Shown here: positions 1 through 8,899 of the stretch, in pieces
Layout: every line of letters begins with the position of its first letter
Position numbering within the stretch: the first letter of the stretch is position 1
The notes under the pieces: model-generated
The model's input: the letters and a program-made list of their open reading frames with translations, nothing else
Database searches by the model: none
Told to the model about the DNA's origin: nothing
IMG/VR virus record: IMGVR_UViG_3300017743_000110
Span: 1 to 25,309 of that record
Origin: a virus
Direction: 5' to 3' (one strand)
Length of the DNA stretch: 25,309 nucleotides
Program-made: the position numbers and the translations under genes

Positions 1-3000
1 CTCTAATAAAACCATCATCATTAGTAATTTGTTTGTATGTGAATAGTTTCTGTACTTCGTTAATTTTCCACTCATCAATTTTAGCTTCTAACTTTGCTCC
101 AGATCCTGCTGGAATTATAGTAATATAAGTTGTATTCTTATCATAATCAGTTCCTTTTGTAAAAATTACAATTCTATCAATTCTACCACCAACAATGACG
201 GGAATTAATTTTGCTCCTTTACCAGATCCATTTACAATAATTTCTGGAATAGACGTATAATTTCTACCACCATTTTTTATTAACACACCTTCAATTCTAC
301 CATCAACAACTAGTGGTTCAAGATCTCCTTTACTTCCAGTATCTATTTCAAAAGTAGGTTGTCTATTGTAATTAAAAATACTATTAGATCCATATCTAAT
401 TCCTTCAGTATTGACAAATGCCCTGACAACACTACCTTTAAAAATGGGTTGTAAAACTGGTCTTCTTGTGGTAGAAGTAATTCCCGTTACTTCTACTTTA
501 ATTGGTGGATAGTTAAACTCATGGACAGATCTAGGTTGTACATAGATAAAGTCAACATATTGATTGGTTCTCAGATTAAAATCATCACCATTAACAGTAG
601 AAATTCCACATAATCTAAAATTATTTTTGTCAATAACATTAACAAGGTAATTAGTGTTATCTAATACACCTAATATTGCATCGTATATATCAATCCTCTT
701 ATAATTGATTATATCTCCATTATTATAACCATGATCATTTACATTGATACTATTATTATGAATATCAATATCTTCAGAGTTAATGAATACTCTTTTAGAT
801 CCATATTCGTACCCAGGATTAGTTACAACTATTGATTCAATTTTATTTTTATTCCTCAGCGATTTAAACTTCTGAATTCCTTTACCATACCCACTAAGAT
901 TTACTTCATTAATATTAGCAGAAACATCTTTTAGATTATTGAATAATTTAATAGAAAAATCATTAATAGTATTCACATAATACTTTGATCCTGTTTGTAG
1001 ACCAGTAATAATTTGTTGATCTTCTCCTGGTTCATAAACAACTTCTTCATAATCTCTAAATCTATGGAATGTCGAAAATCCAATAGTATTATTAGTTAAA
1101 TTAATTTTACTTGTATCTGCAGAATTAAATGATAATATATTTTCTACTGTTGCCAGTTTTACTTCAGCACTTGCTTCCTTTCCATTACCTCCACTTATAA
1201 TTACTCTTGGTTGAGAATAAAAATCAAATCCAGGATCAATTATATCAATTCTTTCTAAATTTCCTTGAATTTCAATATCAATAGTTGCCCCAGCTCCAAC
1301 AGAGTCACTAATAGTTACACTTGGAGGATTGATAACATCATAACCAGAACCCCCACCAGAAACTTCTACTTCTTTAATTCCACCAAAGAATATTGAATCC
1401 TTTGAAACATGATTTGATATTTCAACACCATTGTTAAATATTCCAACCGTATCATAATCTTTAGTTAGATATTTTTCATCTGTATATTCTGGATGAGGGA
1501 TTTTTTTTACAATTTTTGATGACTCTAAACTATCATTTGAATATTTTTGGAGAATAATTATATTTTCAAATATTTCTCCAACAATAGTATTACCATTACT
1601 ATCTACATATGAGGAATCACCTGAAGATATTGAAATATAATTACCCTCAAATAAATTTGCACGACTACTTGCAAGTTGAAAGGTTCTTTCGTCAATTCTA
1701 AGAACATAATAATATCCTGATCTAATATCTAATTTATTATTCCCTTGTCCTGGAATATATTGAACAAAATCTCCAGTAACAAAATTATGATTTTCTATCT
1801 GTATTAAAGGACCATTATATTGCCCAGAAAATTTTCTTTCTGGATTTATGGAACTTACTTTATAATTTGGTAATGAAGATGCTACAATGTATAGACTATC
1901 ATCTTTATCATAATAAGTATTTTGAATATTAGTTAAATTATTAGAAGAATTTGGAAAATTAGTAGCTTGTAACTTTTGAAGTTTTCTTTTGACACTTAAA
2001 GATTCTTCGGCAATAATATCCTTTACGCTAGTATCTAATGTTACAAAGAATGTACTTTTATCCTGAATATCAATAACTTCATATTCTTTTTCTAATAGAT
2101 TTCTAAATTTAAAGACTACTTTCTCATTAAGTTTAAATTTATTTTCAGATACTGTTTTTACTTTAAATAATCCACCTTCTATGATAACAGAATCTATATC
2201 ATATTTTATTGGCAAATTATAAAACAATTCACTATTTCTAATATCTAAAGCATTAGATTTTCCTAGAGTTTCAATTTCAATTTTATCACCAACTTGATAG
2301 AAATAATCACTATCTATAGATTCTACTCCACTGGCAATAGAAGATATTCTAAATTTTATTTGAGAATTTCCAATATACGCATATGAAAAAGAATTAATTC
2401 TTACAGATTCATTTTCAGATAAGTCAAGAGTTATTCCAGAACAACCTAAAAATTGATTATAATTTTTAGATGTATACTTAATTACATAATCTACAGTACT
2501 CCCAGGAAAACGATAGATAACACTTCCAGATTCTGGAAAACCTAAAGTTGATTCTACATTAATTGTAGTTGAATTTTTACTAACACTTTCAGTTAGTTTA
2601 GTTTTTGGATGTATGGAAAATTGTCCTACTACAGTTCCAGAAGTTACCGTTATATCTTTATCATAATCATAGTCTAATTTAAGAGTATAATAACTTTCAT
2701 TTCCTAATGATAGTATCTGAACATCACTTACAGAACCTTGAGCAAAATTGATTCCATTTGATACATCTTCATCCTGGAATATTGTTCTATTTTTAATATC
2801 TTCAAAATTTCCTGATAAAATTTCTATAGTTAAATTTTGAGATATTCTATACTTTGAACCTGAAGCTTCAATTGTATTCTCATAAGGTTTTGTTACACTT
2901 ACTTCCTTTCCATATAATGCACGGAATAATATTCTAAAAGATTCATCAGATCCTTTTGCAGAATAAAAATCTATTGAATTTGATAAAAATAAATTTTGAT

Positions 3001-3538
3001 TTAACCCATCTGCTAATTCTCTATTCTCAAATCCTGGAGATATCTGTTTTTTTAACTTTTCTAAAAATAGTCTTAAGGATAAACCACTAATATTATCAAC
3101 TTTAGTTCCATTAGTATGAGCACTAACGTTCGTTGAACTAAAAACTAATTCTTCAGTTACACTGGATTTACTAATACCATTAAATCCACGGCTGCAAAGT
3201 TTAAAAGAATTATTTCCTCTCTCTTTATATAAGATTATCTCGTCACCAATTTTGATAAGTCCATTTCTATCTGGAAATCCAATAGTATTACTTACAAAAA
3301 TTTCATTATCAAATAATTGTACATTAGAAGTTAGATTAGTACTCTCGGGAATACTTGACAATACATCCAGTTTGACATATCGATCTATATTATCAAGAAG
3401 ATCTTGAGGTAATCCTTGCCCATCAATAGAATCGTAATAACGTTTTAAAAACTCACTTATTAATGGAAATTCTGTCCGTACAAACTCTGGTAATTGAGTT
3501 TCAACGATTGAACTAACTTTTATTCTCTCTTGATTCAT
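1..3538 (-). CDS. Large baseplate-region structural protein, gp7 position (partial, C-terminus outside window)
   Basis: An open frame starts with ATG at 3538 (MNQERIKVSSIVETQLPEF) and runs without a stop to base 1, so at least 1178 residues are present. It begins 2 bases after the gp6 stop, the position held by gp7 in T4. The C-terminal half carries several repeats of a glycine-rich type (for example VSGGGSGYDVINPPSV, IIDPGFDFYSQP, IKNGGRNYTSIPE), which I know from large cyanophage virion proteins and which suggest repetitive beta structure. It is probably a baseplate wedge component assembled with gp6 and gp25. The gp7 label rests on position and size only, because I see no diagnostic motif. 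Confidence 0.75.
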   Translation of the reverse strand, partial: MNQERIKVSSIVETQLPEFVRTEFPLISEFLKRYYDSIDGQGLPQDLLDNIDRYVKLDVLSSIPESTNLTSNVQLFDNEIFVSNTIGFPDRNGLIKIGDEIILYKERGNNSFKLCSRGFNGISKSSVTEELVFSSTNVSAHTNGTKVDNISGLSLRLFLEKLKKQISPGFENRELADGLNQNLFLSNSIDFYSAKGSDESFRILFRALYGKEVSVTKPYENTIEASGSKYRISQNLTIEILSGNFEDIKNRTIFQDEDVSNGINFAQGSVSDVQILSLGNESYYTLKLDYDYDKDITVTSGTVVGQFSIHPKTKLTESVSKNSTTINVESTLGFPESGSVIYRFPGSTVDYVIKYTSKNYNQFLGCSGITLDLSENESVRINSFSYAYIGNSQIKFRISSIASGVESIDSDYFYQVGDKIEIETLGKSNALDIRNSELFYNLPIKYDIDSVIIEGGLFKVKTVSENKFKLNEKVVFKFRNLLEKEYEVIDIQDKSTFFVTLDTSVKDIIAEESLSVKRKLQKLQATNFPNSSNNLTNIQNTYYDKDDSLYIVASSLPNYKVSSINPERKFSGQYNGPLIQIENHNFVTGDFVQYIPGQGNNKLDIRSGYYYVLRIDERTFQLASSRANLFEGNYISISSGDSSYVDSNGNTIVGEIFENIIILQKYSNDSLESSKIVKKIPHPEYTDEKYLTKDYDTVGIFNNGVEISNHVSKDSIFFGGIKEVEVSGGGSGYDVINPPSVTISDSVGAGATIDIEIQGNLERIDIIDPGFDFYSQPRVIISGGNGKEASAEVKLATVENILSFNSADTSKINLTNNTIGFSTFHRFRDYEEVVYEPGEDQQIITGLQTGSKYYVNTINDFSIKLFNNLKDVSANINEVNLSGYGKGIQKFKSLRNKNKIESIVVTNPGYEYGSKRVFINSEDIDIHNNSINVNDHGYNNGDIINYKRIDIYDAILGVLDNTNYLVNVIDKNNFRLCGISTVNGDDFNLRTNQYVDFIYVQPRSVHEFNYPPIKVEVTGITSTTRRPVLQPIFKGSVVRAFVNTEGIRYGSNSIFNYNRQPTFEIDTGSKGDLEPLVVDGRIEGVLIKNGGRNYTSIPEIIVNGSGKGAKLIPVIVGGRIDRIVIFTKGTDYDKNTTYITIIPAGSGAKLEAKIDEWKINEVQKLFTYKQITNDDGFIR

Positions 3539-3540
3539 TT

Positions 3541-5436
3541 TTAAGGTCTTATTGGTAATCCGTTTGTAAAGCTAGGAGATGATACATGTGTAGATCCTGA
3601 AATATCTATTCCAGATGCCATTACATCAGTGAGTACATCAACCTCACTATTATTTACATCTAATTGAAGATAGATATCTTGAAGACCTATTATGTCATTT
3701 GACTCTGGTGTTACTGATATTTGTATTATATCTATACCATATTTTTTCTTGGTTGTACTCAAGACTTTAATTGCTACTAAATTAATTTCACCCTTATCAT
3801 AGTTTATTCTACCTACAGTTCGTTTTACTGATCTTAATGAAGCATTAGCTCCATAAGTAAACAGGAATAATGTTCCTTCTTTACCATTAGCATCTGGTAA
3901 ATCACCAATGTAAACAGTATCATTAATTCCAGAAACAACAAAACCAGAAGATTTTATATTATATCCTTTAGTTGGATTTTTAATCTTAAATGCATTTCCA
4001 TAGCAAATTTCATATTCGGCAAATTGATTAGTTTTGACCGCTAAATCTCTTCTAATGCTAATATTAGTAATATTAGAAGTTATTGATTTATGTGTATTAT
4101 CAATTAAAGTACAGAATTTACTATACTTAAATTTAGCTCCATAAGAATTTAATTCAGAGGATTTTGCAAACAAATCAATATTTCTTGTTATACTATCGTT
4201 TAATTGATCTCTGCCAGGGAAAATATTTGAATTATAATATGCAGTAGTATCATATTCGATAAAGAGATATTTTAGATCAACTATTTCTGGAAGAATACCA
4301 GCAACAGTATATTTTTTCAACTCCCGTATAATATTATCTTTTATTGAGTTTGGAACAAAGTCTCCAAATAATGGTTTAATCGCAGCAAAGACTTTTCCAA
4401 ATTGTGGAGGATCTAAGTCCTCTCCACCATAAACAGAAATTGATTGTACTTCTGGATAAATCTTGGGAATAATAGATTCATAATCAGATGCAGTTACTGC
4501 TCTGTTTTGTGCAGCATATATTTTAGTAGAGAATTTTCTGATTGATTCAACGTCTTCAATTTCAGCACCACCAAAACTTTGTCCATCTAAAGATAGTAAA
4601 GATTCATCTCCATTAACGACAATACCATTATTATCAATTACTCTACCATTATAATTCAAATAGGTTAATCCATTCGCAGATTCACCATCAGTAATAATAT
4701 AAGTAACTTCTATCTCATTTAAATTATTTAATTTTTCTCCAATAATACCATCACCAAAAATTAGTTCATATCTTTCATCTGCAACTTCATGAACAAAGAA
4801 TACTTTTGAATTTGATTTAACTTCAAAAATACTATTTGATTGAATAAAACGTTTTTTTACATTTGATCCCGAAGATGGTTTTACAAAAACTCGAATTGTA
4901 GAAACATCAATACCGGCATTATCTAATATAAATCTTTGATTCGGATTACTGGAATCTACGGTAAAAGATTTTCTAACTAATGTTCCCTGATATAATCTTA
5001 TATTATTGAAATATGCGATTTTATCAACAACTGGAACAATAATATCATCTGGAATTGAAAATATAAATCCAACATTAATACCTACAGATCCTTTCTGTAG
5101 TGTTAGTGTTACGGGATCAATGCTTAATTCCTTTATATTAATTGAAAACGTTGCATCAACTATAGAAGACTTTCTTGATTTTGGTACGTACCCAATATTA
5201 CGAGCAAGTGCTACAATATTTTCTCTAAGAGTCGCGCTATCAATGAATGTCTCATTGACTAGCATGTTTGCATTATATGAGTTGATGTATGTATTATATG
5301 CTAATACATCAATAATTGTAGATAAGTTAGACCCATCAAAATCATAATCAGTAAAGTTTGAATCAGATCTTAAATAATCCTTGATCGAAACTTTGATTTG
5401 ATCGAAATCTAAATTTGTAAACTTTGCAATTGCCAT
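3541..5436 (-). CDS. 6: Baseplate wedge subunit gp6
   Basis: This 631-residue protein is close to T4 gp6 in size (about 660). It starts MAIAKFTNLDFDQIKVSIKD and has the gp6/baseplate J-like features: an N-terminal segment of the type DVLAYNTYINSYNANMLVNE, then SATLRENIVALARNIGYVP, and a central ESIRKFSTKIYAAQNRAVTASDYE segment. gp6 forms the dimeric clamp that links wedges into the baseplate ring. The ATG directly abuts the gp25 stop and the stop lies 2 bases before the next large structural gene, giving the classic order 25-6-7. It is expected to be expressed late with the other tail genes. Confidence 0.93.
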   Translation of the reverse strand: MAIAKFTNLDFDQIKVSIKDYLRSDSNFTDYDFDGSNLSTIIDVLAYNTYINSYNANMLVNETFIDSATLRENIVALARNIGYVPKSRKSSIVDATFSINIKELSIDPVTLTLQKGSVGINVGFIFSIPDDIIVPVVDKIAYFNNIRLYQGTLVRKSFTVDSSNPNQRFILDNAGIDVSTIRVFVKPSSGSNVKKRFIQSNSIFEVKSNSKVFFVHEVADERYELIFGDGIIGEKLNNLNEIEVTYIITDGESANGLTYLNYNGRVIDNNGIVVNGDESLLSLDGQSFGGAEIEDVESIRKFSTKIYAAQNRAVTASDYESIIPKIYPEVQSISVYGGEDLDPPQFGKVFAAIKPLFGDFVPNSIKDNIIRELKKYTVAGILPEIVDLKYLFIEYDTTAYYNSNIFPGRDQLNDSITRNIDLFAKSSELNSYGAKFKYSKFCTLIDNTHKSITSNITNISIRRDLAVKTNQFAEYEICYGNAFKIKNPTKGYNIKSSGFVVSGINDTVYIGDLPDANGKEGTLFLFTYGANASLRSVKRTVGRINYDKGEINLVAIKVLSTTKKKYGIDIIQISVTPESNDIIGLQDIYLQLDVNNSEVDVLTDVMASGIDISGSTHVSSPSFTNGLPIRP

Positions 5437-5838
5437 TTATCTGCTGGACTGAAGTACGAAAGATAATTGTTGTGGTAATACATTAATACCGATAATACTA
5501 TATCTTATTGCTACATTAAATGCATTTCCTTCAAGATTTGCCTCGCATTGAGTATTAATCAACTTAATTCTTGGTTCATACTGTTCAAGGGTAAATTCAA
5601 TCTCACTTTTAATTCTACCTGCAGTTAATGAATCAACAGTATCAAATAATAATCTATTTACACCACATCCAATAGCTGGATCGAAAAATCTTTCTCCCTT
5701 AGAGGTAAGAATTAAATTTCGTACAGATCTTGCAACTGCAGTTTCATTTTTAATTGTTAGTATGTCACGATTAAAGGGATTAACCTTAAATGACATACTA
5801 ACATCCTTAAAGCTTTTAGATACTCGTTCTAAAGGCAT
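5437..5838 (-). CDS. 25: Baseplate wedge subunit gp25 (GPW/gp25 family)
   Basis: The product is 133 residues, against 132 for T4 gp25. The GPW/gp25 domain is recognisable from NPFNRDILTIKNETAVARSV, LTSKGERFFDPAIGCGVNRL and the later LEQYEPRI segment. The family is lysozyme-like in name but acts structurally in the baseplate inner ring, in the wedge with gp6. The gene is immediately upstream of gp6 with no gap. A GGAG sequence lies about 16 bases before the ATG, which is further than usual, so translation initiation may be weak or depend on leader structure. Confidence 0.95.
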   Translation of the reverse strand: MPLERVSKSFKDVSMSFKVNPFNRDILTIKNETAVARSVRNLILTSKGERFFDPAIGCGVNRLLFDTVDSLTAGRIKSEIEFTLEQYEPRIKLINTQCEANLEGNAFNVAIRYSIIGINVLPQQLSFVLQSSR

Positions 5839-5870
5839 GTATGTAGTTAATAAAGTCTCCTAATATTTAG

Positions 5871-6032
5871 TCAGTCTTGAAGGAAATCTTCAGAATCATC
5901 ATTCATAATTTCTTGGATGACTTTTTTCTGTGGTTTTTTTGTAAAATCACCGTAATCAGTTACAAGTGACTCTGTACCCCACATTTTTCTCATATATTCA
6001 ACGTCTCTATCTGGATTTGGATTGTTTCCCAT
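5871..6032 (-). CDS. Small conserved-type protein, 53 aa, upstream of gp25
   Basis: ATG at 6032 is preceded by AGGAG seven bases upstream, a good ribosome site. The product is 53 residues, starting MGNNPNPDRDVEYMRKMWG and ending with the acidic tail NDDSEDFLQD. No domain is recognised. It lies between the baseplate genes and the 236-residue gene, in the same direction, so it is probably co-transcribed with the late block. The strong ribosome site and full use of the gap support a real gene. Function is unknown. Confidence 0.7.
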   Translation of the reverse strand: MGNNPNPDRDVEYMRKMWGTESLVTDYGDFTKKPQKKVIQEIMNDDSEDFLQD

Positions 6033-6097
6033 CTGTTTTCTCCTAAATTTGGTTAAAACAGAACTTTTAGAGGGGTTGCTATCCCTTTTTTCATTTA

Positions 6098-6808
6098 TTA
6101 TGGGTCAATTGAACGATTTTCTTGAGATTTATACATGTCAAGATCACTTTCTTGCTCAATTTTGCGCTCTTTTGACGTTTTCCAGAAGTATTCGTCCTCT
6201 CGACCCATTCCAAGACGGTCAAAACCGTTCTCAACTTGATAAACTTGCGTTGAAACCTTAAAATCAGGCATTTTTGGGGTCTCAGGTGTTAAACTATTGT
6301 CAAAAATACGCATCCGATTGTTTGGATACAGTGCATATTGACCATTTTCTAGTTCAATTAGGTTATGTGACTTATGTTCAGCTGGATTTTCGCTCGTTGC
6401 ATAGTCAATCATATTGCAATCTTGGTGATAATTGTCAATAGTACAAATATAAGTCCCTTTCATGATACCATGATCTCTAGTATAACACTCAAAATCCATT
6501 GAACCAATGAATTGTTTGTGAATTGATACAACACCATAGTCCATACAATTCCAAAATTGAAGATTTGGTAAAGTCATATCAGGATCTGGTGTCTTTGGTT
6601 CTGAGAGGAACGCGCTGATTGGTAATTTGTCATACATTGCGGCATATTCTGGTAAATATGTCTCAAAATAAAATGCTCGCCCAGGTATGCTTTTTGCTGA
6701 TACCCAAACGCCTTTTACAAATTCACCATGACCACTTTGATGATCTGTTAGATATTCTTTTCTTACCCATACTTCTTCAGAGGGTAAATTAACGATTAAA
6801 CATGCCAT
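6098..6808 (-). CDS. Conserved-type phage protein, 236 aa, unknown function
   Basis: I chose ATG at 6808 (MACLIVNLPSEEVWVRKEYL) over an in-frame GTG at 6832, because the extra eight residues look non-coding and a GGAA sequence precedes the ATG. The protein is soluble and rich in aromatic residues, with segments such as GRAFYFETYLPEYAAMYDKLP and QFWNCMDYGVVSIHKQF. It shows no membrane segment and no catalytic motif I recognise. The mid-region DCNMIDYATSENPAEHKSH and GQYALYPNNRMRIFD look like a compact folded domain. Its place in the structural block suggests a virion or morphogenesis role, but that is only inference from context. Confidence 0.8.
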   Translation of the reverse strand: MACLIVNLPSEEVWVRKEYLTDHQSGHGEFVKGVWVSAKSIPGRAFYFETYLPEYAAMYDKLPISAFLSEPKTPDPDMTLPNLQFWNCMDYGVVSIHKQFIGSMDFECYTRDHGIMKGTYICTIDNYHQDCNMIDYATSENPAEHKSHNLIELENGQYALYPNNRMRIFDNSLTPETPKMPDFKVSTQVYQVENGFDRLGMGREDEYFWKTSKERKIEQESDLDMYKSQENRSIDP

Positions 6809-6847
6809 AGAGATTCCGGTTCCGGGCAACACACTATTTTATAAGAT

Positions 6848-6874
6848 AAAAAAAGAGACTCTTTATGAGTCTCT
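6848..6874 (-). terminator. Rho-independent terminator after the small basic gene
   Basis: A perfect 8-bp stem (AGAGACTC / GAGTCTCT, loop of 5 at 6862-6866) is followed on the minus strand by a run of seven T. It lies 7 bases past the stop of the 47-residue gene, so it ends the glycosyltransferase operon before the next structural gene. Confidence 0.9.
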
Positions 6875-6880
6875 GAAAGA

Positions 6881-7024
6881 TCAACGACCTTGACCACGAT
6901 AACGCTTGCGCTTTCCGTTTCGTGAACTTGCAGCATACTTAGTATGCTTCCCTGATCCTTGTCGAGTGTTCTTAGGAGTTGGTTCTAAAAACACTGTGCC
7001 GAGTGCTGATTTCTTAATTGCCAT
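6881..7024 (-). CDS. Very basic 47-aa protein
   Basis: ATG at 7024 follows a GAGGA ribosome site. The product starts MAIKKSALGTVFLEPTPKN and ends in a Lys/Arg-rich tail (RNGKRKRYRGQGR), which suggests nucleic-acid or nucleoid binding. I believe closely similar short basic proteins recur in T4-like cyanophages, but I cannot name a function. It overlaps the preceding gene by 11 bases and is directly followed by a strong terminator, so it is the last gene of a four- or five-gene transcript. Confidence 0.8.
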   Translation of the reverse strand: MAIKKSALGTVFLEPTPKNTRQGSGKHTKYAASSRNGKRKRYRGQGR

Positions 7025-7175
7025 AATTAATTTCCTCAAGTTGTATTTTAGTGGGATCAATTAACTCACCGTCATAATAACGACTCGCTATCTCTTCAAT
7101 GATATCAGATACTTCGTCGTATGACAAGTCTGTGAATAGTTCTTCATCCTTGTAGAGAAGTCTAAATTTACTCAT
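7014..7175 (-). CDS. Small acidic protein, 53 aa
   Basis: Starts MSKFRLLYKDEELFTDLSYD at ATG 7175, sharing the A of the glycosyltransferase TGA (TGATG), a clear translational-coupling arrangement. The product is acidic, with a probable helical SYDEVSDIIEEIASRYYDGEL segment. No domain is recognised. The tight overlaps on both sides support its being real. Confidence 0.8.
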   Translation of the reverse strand: MSKFRLLYKDEELFTDLSYDEVSDIIEEIASRYYDGELIDPTKIQLEEINYGN

Positions 7176-7951
7176 CAGATGATTCGAGTCTTCTCATGTC
7201 CTACACGAATACGAGGATCACACCAGATCTCATATCCTGCATCCTTTGCATCTAAACAGAATGAAACATCCTCTCCACACATGTCTTGTACTTCACCAGA
7301 TTCAAAGACTTGCATCTTAGGTGCAAACCAAGGATATTCGAGATTCTCAAATACTCCATTCTTAATCATTACCCACCCAAAACCTGTATAGTCTACTGTA
7401 AAGGGTTTCCGACGCTTCTGAATGCTATCTACAGTCTCATGATTCATGACTCCACCATTACTGCGGAAATCATCCTCCTCTAACCAATGAGCAACACTTG
7501 TAGTACGTCCATCCTCAGTAGCATACCATCCAGCAGTGATTCCTCTCTCTTCTCCTTCCTCAGGAACTGCTAGATCACATAGTTGCCAAAACTTATCAGT
7601 GTTAAACACAATGTCACTATCAATCCATAACTGATAATCATACTGTAAACGACCATCCCATGGTACTTGCTTAGGTCCTCTTAATACATTTGCACCTAAT
7701 ACTTTACAACGTGCAAAATTAACCATAGATGAATAATCTTGACTGATCTGAATATTCATCCCGTTTTGTACCATATCAAATGATAATTGTACAAACGATT
7801 TTAAAAATGTGTAAGAGCATCCTCTACCAGGTAGGCAGAATACAATACTCTTACCACGCATCCGTTCTTTGATCTTTGCATAGTCCCACTCTGGTGCTTC
7901 TTCCGCTTTCTTCTTTGGTGGAACGGTCTTAACAGTGAATCCTTTGGCCAT
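7175..7951 (-). CDS. Glycosyltransferase-like protein (GT-A fold)
   Basis: The product is 258 residues. A DxD-type motif (LWIDSDIVF, DSD at 111-113) typical of nucleotide-sugar and metal binding is followed by the acceptor-side segment GEDVSFCLDAKDAGYEIWCDP (226-246) and a conserved-type His in RVGHEKT (252). This order is that of GT-A glycosyltransferases. The N-terminal 35 residues are Lys-rich and probably unstructured. T4-like phages use such enzymes to modify DNA or virion and host glycans; the target is not visible here. It is preceded by overlapping sigma70-type and late-type promoters. A GAGG ribosome site lies 12 bases before the ATG. The family call is strong; the substrate is unknown. 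Confidence 0.85.
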   Translation of the reverse strand: MAKGFTVKTVPPKKKAEEAPEWDYAKIKERMRGKSIVFCLPGRGCSYTFLKSFVQLSFDMVQNGMNIQISQDYSSMVNFARCKVLGANVLRGPKQVPWDGRLQYDYQLWIDSDIVFNTDKFWQLCDLAVPEEGEERGITAGWYATEDGRTTSVAHWLEEDDFRSNGGVMNHETVDSIQKRRKPFTVDYTGFGWVMIKNGVFENLEYPWFAPKMQVFESGEVQDMCGEDVSFCLDAKDAGYEIWCDPRIRVGHEKTRII

Positions 7952-7974
7952 AAGAAATTAATACCTCAATGTCA

Positions 7975-8003
7975 ATTCTATATCAATATTTATTTTTTGT
8001 CAA
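7975..8003 (-). promoter_or_regulatory. Sigma70-type promoter for the glycosyltransferase operon
   Basis: TTGACA (8003-7998), 17-base spacer, TAGAAT (7980-7975), reading toward the ATG at 7951. The -35 box overlaps the stop of the 64-residue gene. The late-type box at 7994-7987 lies inside its spacer. Confidence 0.7.
7987..7994 (-). promoter_or_regulatory. T4-type late promoter box
   Basis: AATAAATA on the minus strand matches the NATAAATA late motif reported for T4-like cyanophages. It is 36 bases upstream of the glycosyltransferase ATG, a sensible leader length. AT-rich surroundings make a chance match possible. Confidence 0.6.
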
Positions 8004-8194
8004 TAGGAGGAATTTGCTATTTCCTCTTTATTGATTACTAGTTCCTCATACGATAAGTCCTCAGTATCATAATCAGTCTTTATTATTCCTACCATGTTAT
8101 TCAATTCTTTCCATGTTTTCTTAAATGAGTCCTCAGTTAAATTTGAATATATGCATTGTTTTTTTACATATATGTGATAAATCTTGGTTTCCAT
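8000..8194 (-). CDS. Small protein, 64 aa, cyanophage-type, unknown function
   Basis: Starts METKIYHIYVKKQCIYSNLTEDSF and contains KTDYDTEDLSYEELVIN. I recognise this pattern (KIYHIYVKxxCIY followed by DLSYEE) as a recurrent small protein of T4-like cyanophages without known function. It probably forms a short beta strand plus helix. It starts 6 bases after the preceding small membrane-protein gene. Its stop overlaps the -35 box of the next promoter. Confidence 0.82.
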   Translation of the reverse strand: METKIYHIYVKKQCIYSNLTEDSFKKTWKELNNMVGIIKTDYDTEDLSYEELVINKEEIANSSY

Positions 8195-8200
8195 TTATGA

Positions 8201-8389
8201 TTATGATGTCAATATACTATGTATCCACACTATCATAATTCCCAATGAAACACAAGTGATACGGAATACCGTGGAAGGATACCGTATAAACCAACCAGCA
8301 AATACTACACGCCAAAAATTCCAATAAGGTTCTCGGAGAGATTTTTTTATTCGGGGATTTTTTTTACGTGAAGCATTTCTAAGTGGCAT
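8201..8389 (-). CDS. Small membrane protein, 62 aa
   Basis: Starts MPLRNASRKKNPRIKKSLREP, a strongly basic N-terminus, followed by an aromatic WNFWRVVFAGWFI stretch and one clear membrane helix (FRITCVSLGIMIVWIHSIL). The positive-inside rule predicts a cytoplasmic N-terminus. There is no clear Shine-Dalgarno. It is the first gene downstream of the GC-rich gap at 8.4-8.6 kb. Function is unknown. Confidence 0.65.
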   Translation of the reverse strand: MPLRNASRKKNPRIKKSLREPYWNFWRVVFAGWFIRYPSTVFRITCVSLGIMIVWIHSILTS

Positions 8390-8586
8390 TTTTACTACCG
8401 GGATTTTTTTTATTTTTATTGATATCTAAAGGTCAAAAGCAAGACCTTATAGATTAAGGGATCCTACCGTTTTTAGGAAGGGGGGGCCGGTACGCCCCTA
8501 CGGGGCACGGAGGGGACGCTTAAACAACTGTCATATGTGCCCGAACGAACAGTAAGGGGACACCTGTTGTAGTGTCCCCAGACGGT
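8390..8586. other. GC-rich intergenic region with several hairpins
   Basis: No open frame of note. It contains four inverted repeats: AAGGTC/GACCTT at 8429-8448; CCTA/TAGG around 8463-8477; GCCCC-TAC-GGGGC at 8494-8506; and a perfect 8-bp stem GGGGACAC/GTGTCCCC at 8556-8579 with an 8-base loop, 7 bases past the stop of the gene at 8587. Poly-T follows only in the most distal part (8402-8418). The base composition is sharply different from the AT-rich structural block next to it. Confidence 0.7.
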
Positions 8587-8865
8587 TTACAGGTTGTCTG
8601 CTTTAGTGCAGACCCATCGGATGTATCCGATCCTCTCACCCGCTAGCCACTGTTCAGGTGTCACACACCATGCGAACGACATATAAGCGTCCGCACGATC
8701 CCTTGTGAATCGATCCCAATCAGCAGGAGTGAAACGGTCACGATACTGTTCGGGGACGACTGAGAAGGGCGAGGGGGTGCCACCGATGCGAGATCTAAAC
8801 AATTCCGCTGCTTGATCAGCAGGGGAGAGATCCTCAGACCATGGACGGTGTTCGGTGTTGTTCAT
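8587..8865 (-). CDS. Hypothetical protein, 92 aa
   Basis: Starts MNNTEHRPWSEDLSPADQAAELF. The middle reads FSVVPEQYRDRFTPADWDRFTRDRADAYMSF, with an internal PEQY/PADW/PEQW pattern recurring about every 20-30 residues, probably short helices. No known domain is recognised. Base composition is more GC-rich than the structural block. The leader carries a promoter and a short sequence also found before two other genes. An AGGA lies close before the ATG. Confidence 0.75.
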   Translation of the reverse strand: MNNTEHRPWSEDLSPADQAAELFRSRIGGTPSPFSVVPEQYRDRFTPADWDRFTRDRADAYMSFAWCVTPEQWLAGERIGYIRWVCTKADNL

Positions 8866-8895
8866 TGTCCTGTGGTGTTGAACAACCGGATCATA
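8866..8895 (-). promoter_or_regulatory. -10 box and shared leader of the 92-aa gene
   Basis: TATGATCC (from 8895) is followed by GTTCAACACCACAG just before the ATG at 8865. The same arrangement precedes genes at 9170 and 9664. A TTCACA 18 bases upstream of the -10 box is a possible -35 box; it lies in the loop of the upstream terminator hairpin. Confidence 0.6.
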
Positions 8896-8899
8896 CCAT

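Noticed and set aside
5006-5347. Plus-strand 113-codon frame inside gp6
   Set aside because: Antisense to a well-supported structural gene, with no ribosome site.
5864-5870. CTAAATA on the minus strand before gp25 as a late promoter
   Set aside because: It is close to the late motif, but the start would fall at or after the GGAG ribosome site, leaving almost no leader. The region is AT-rich.
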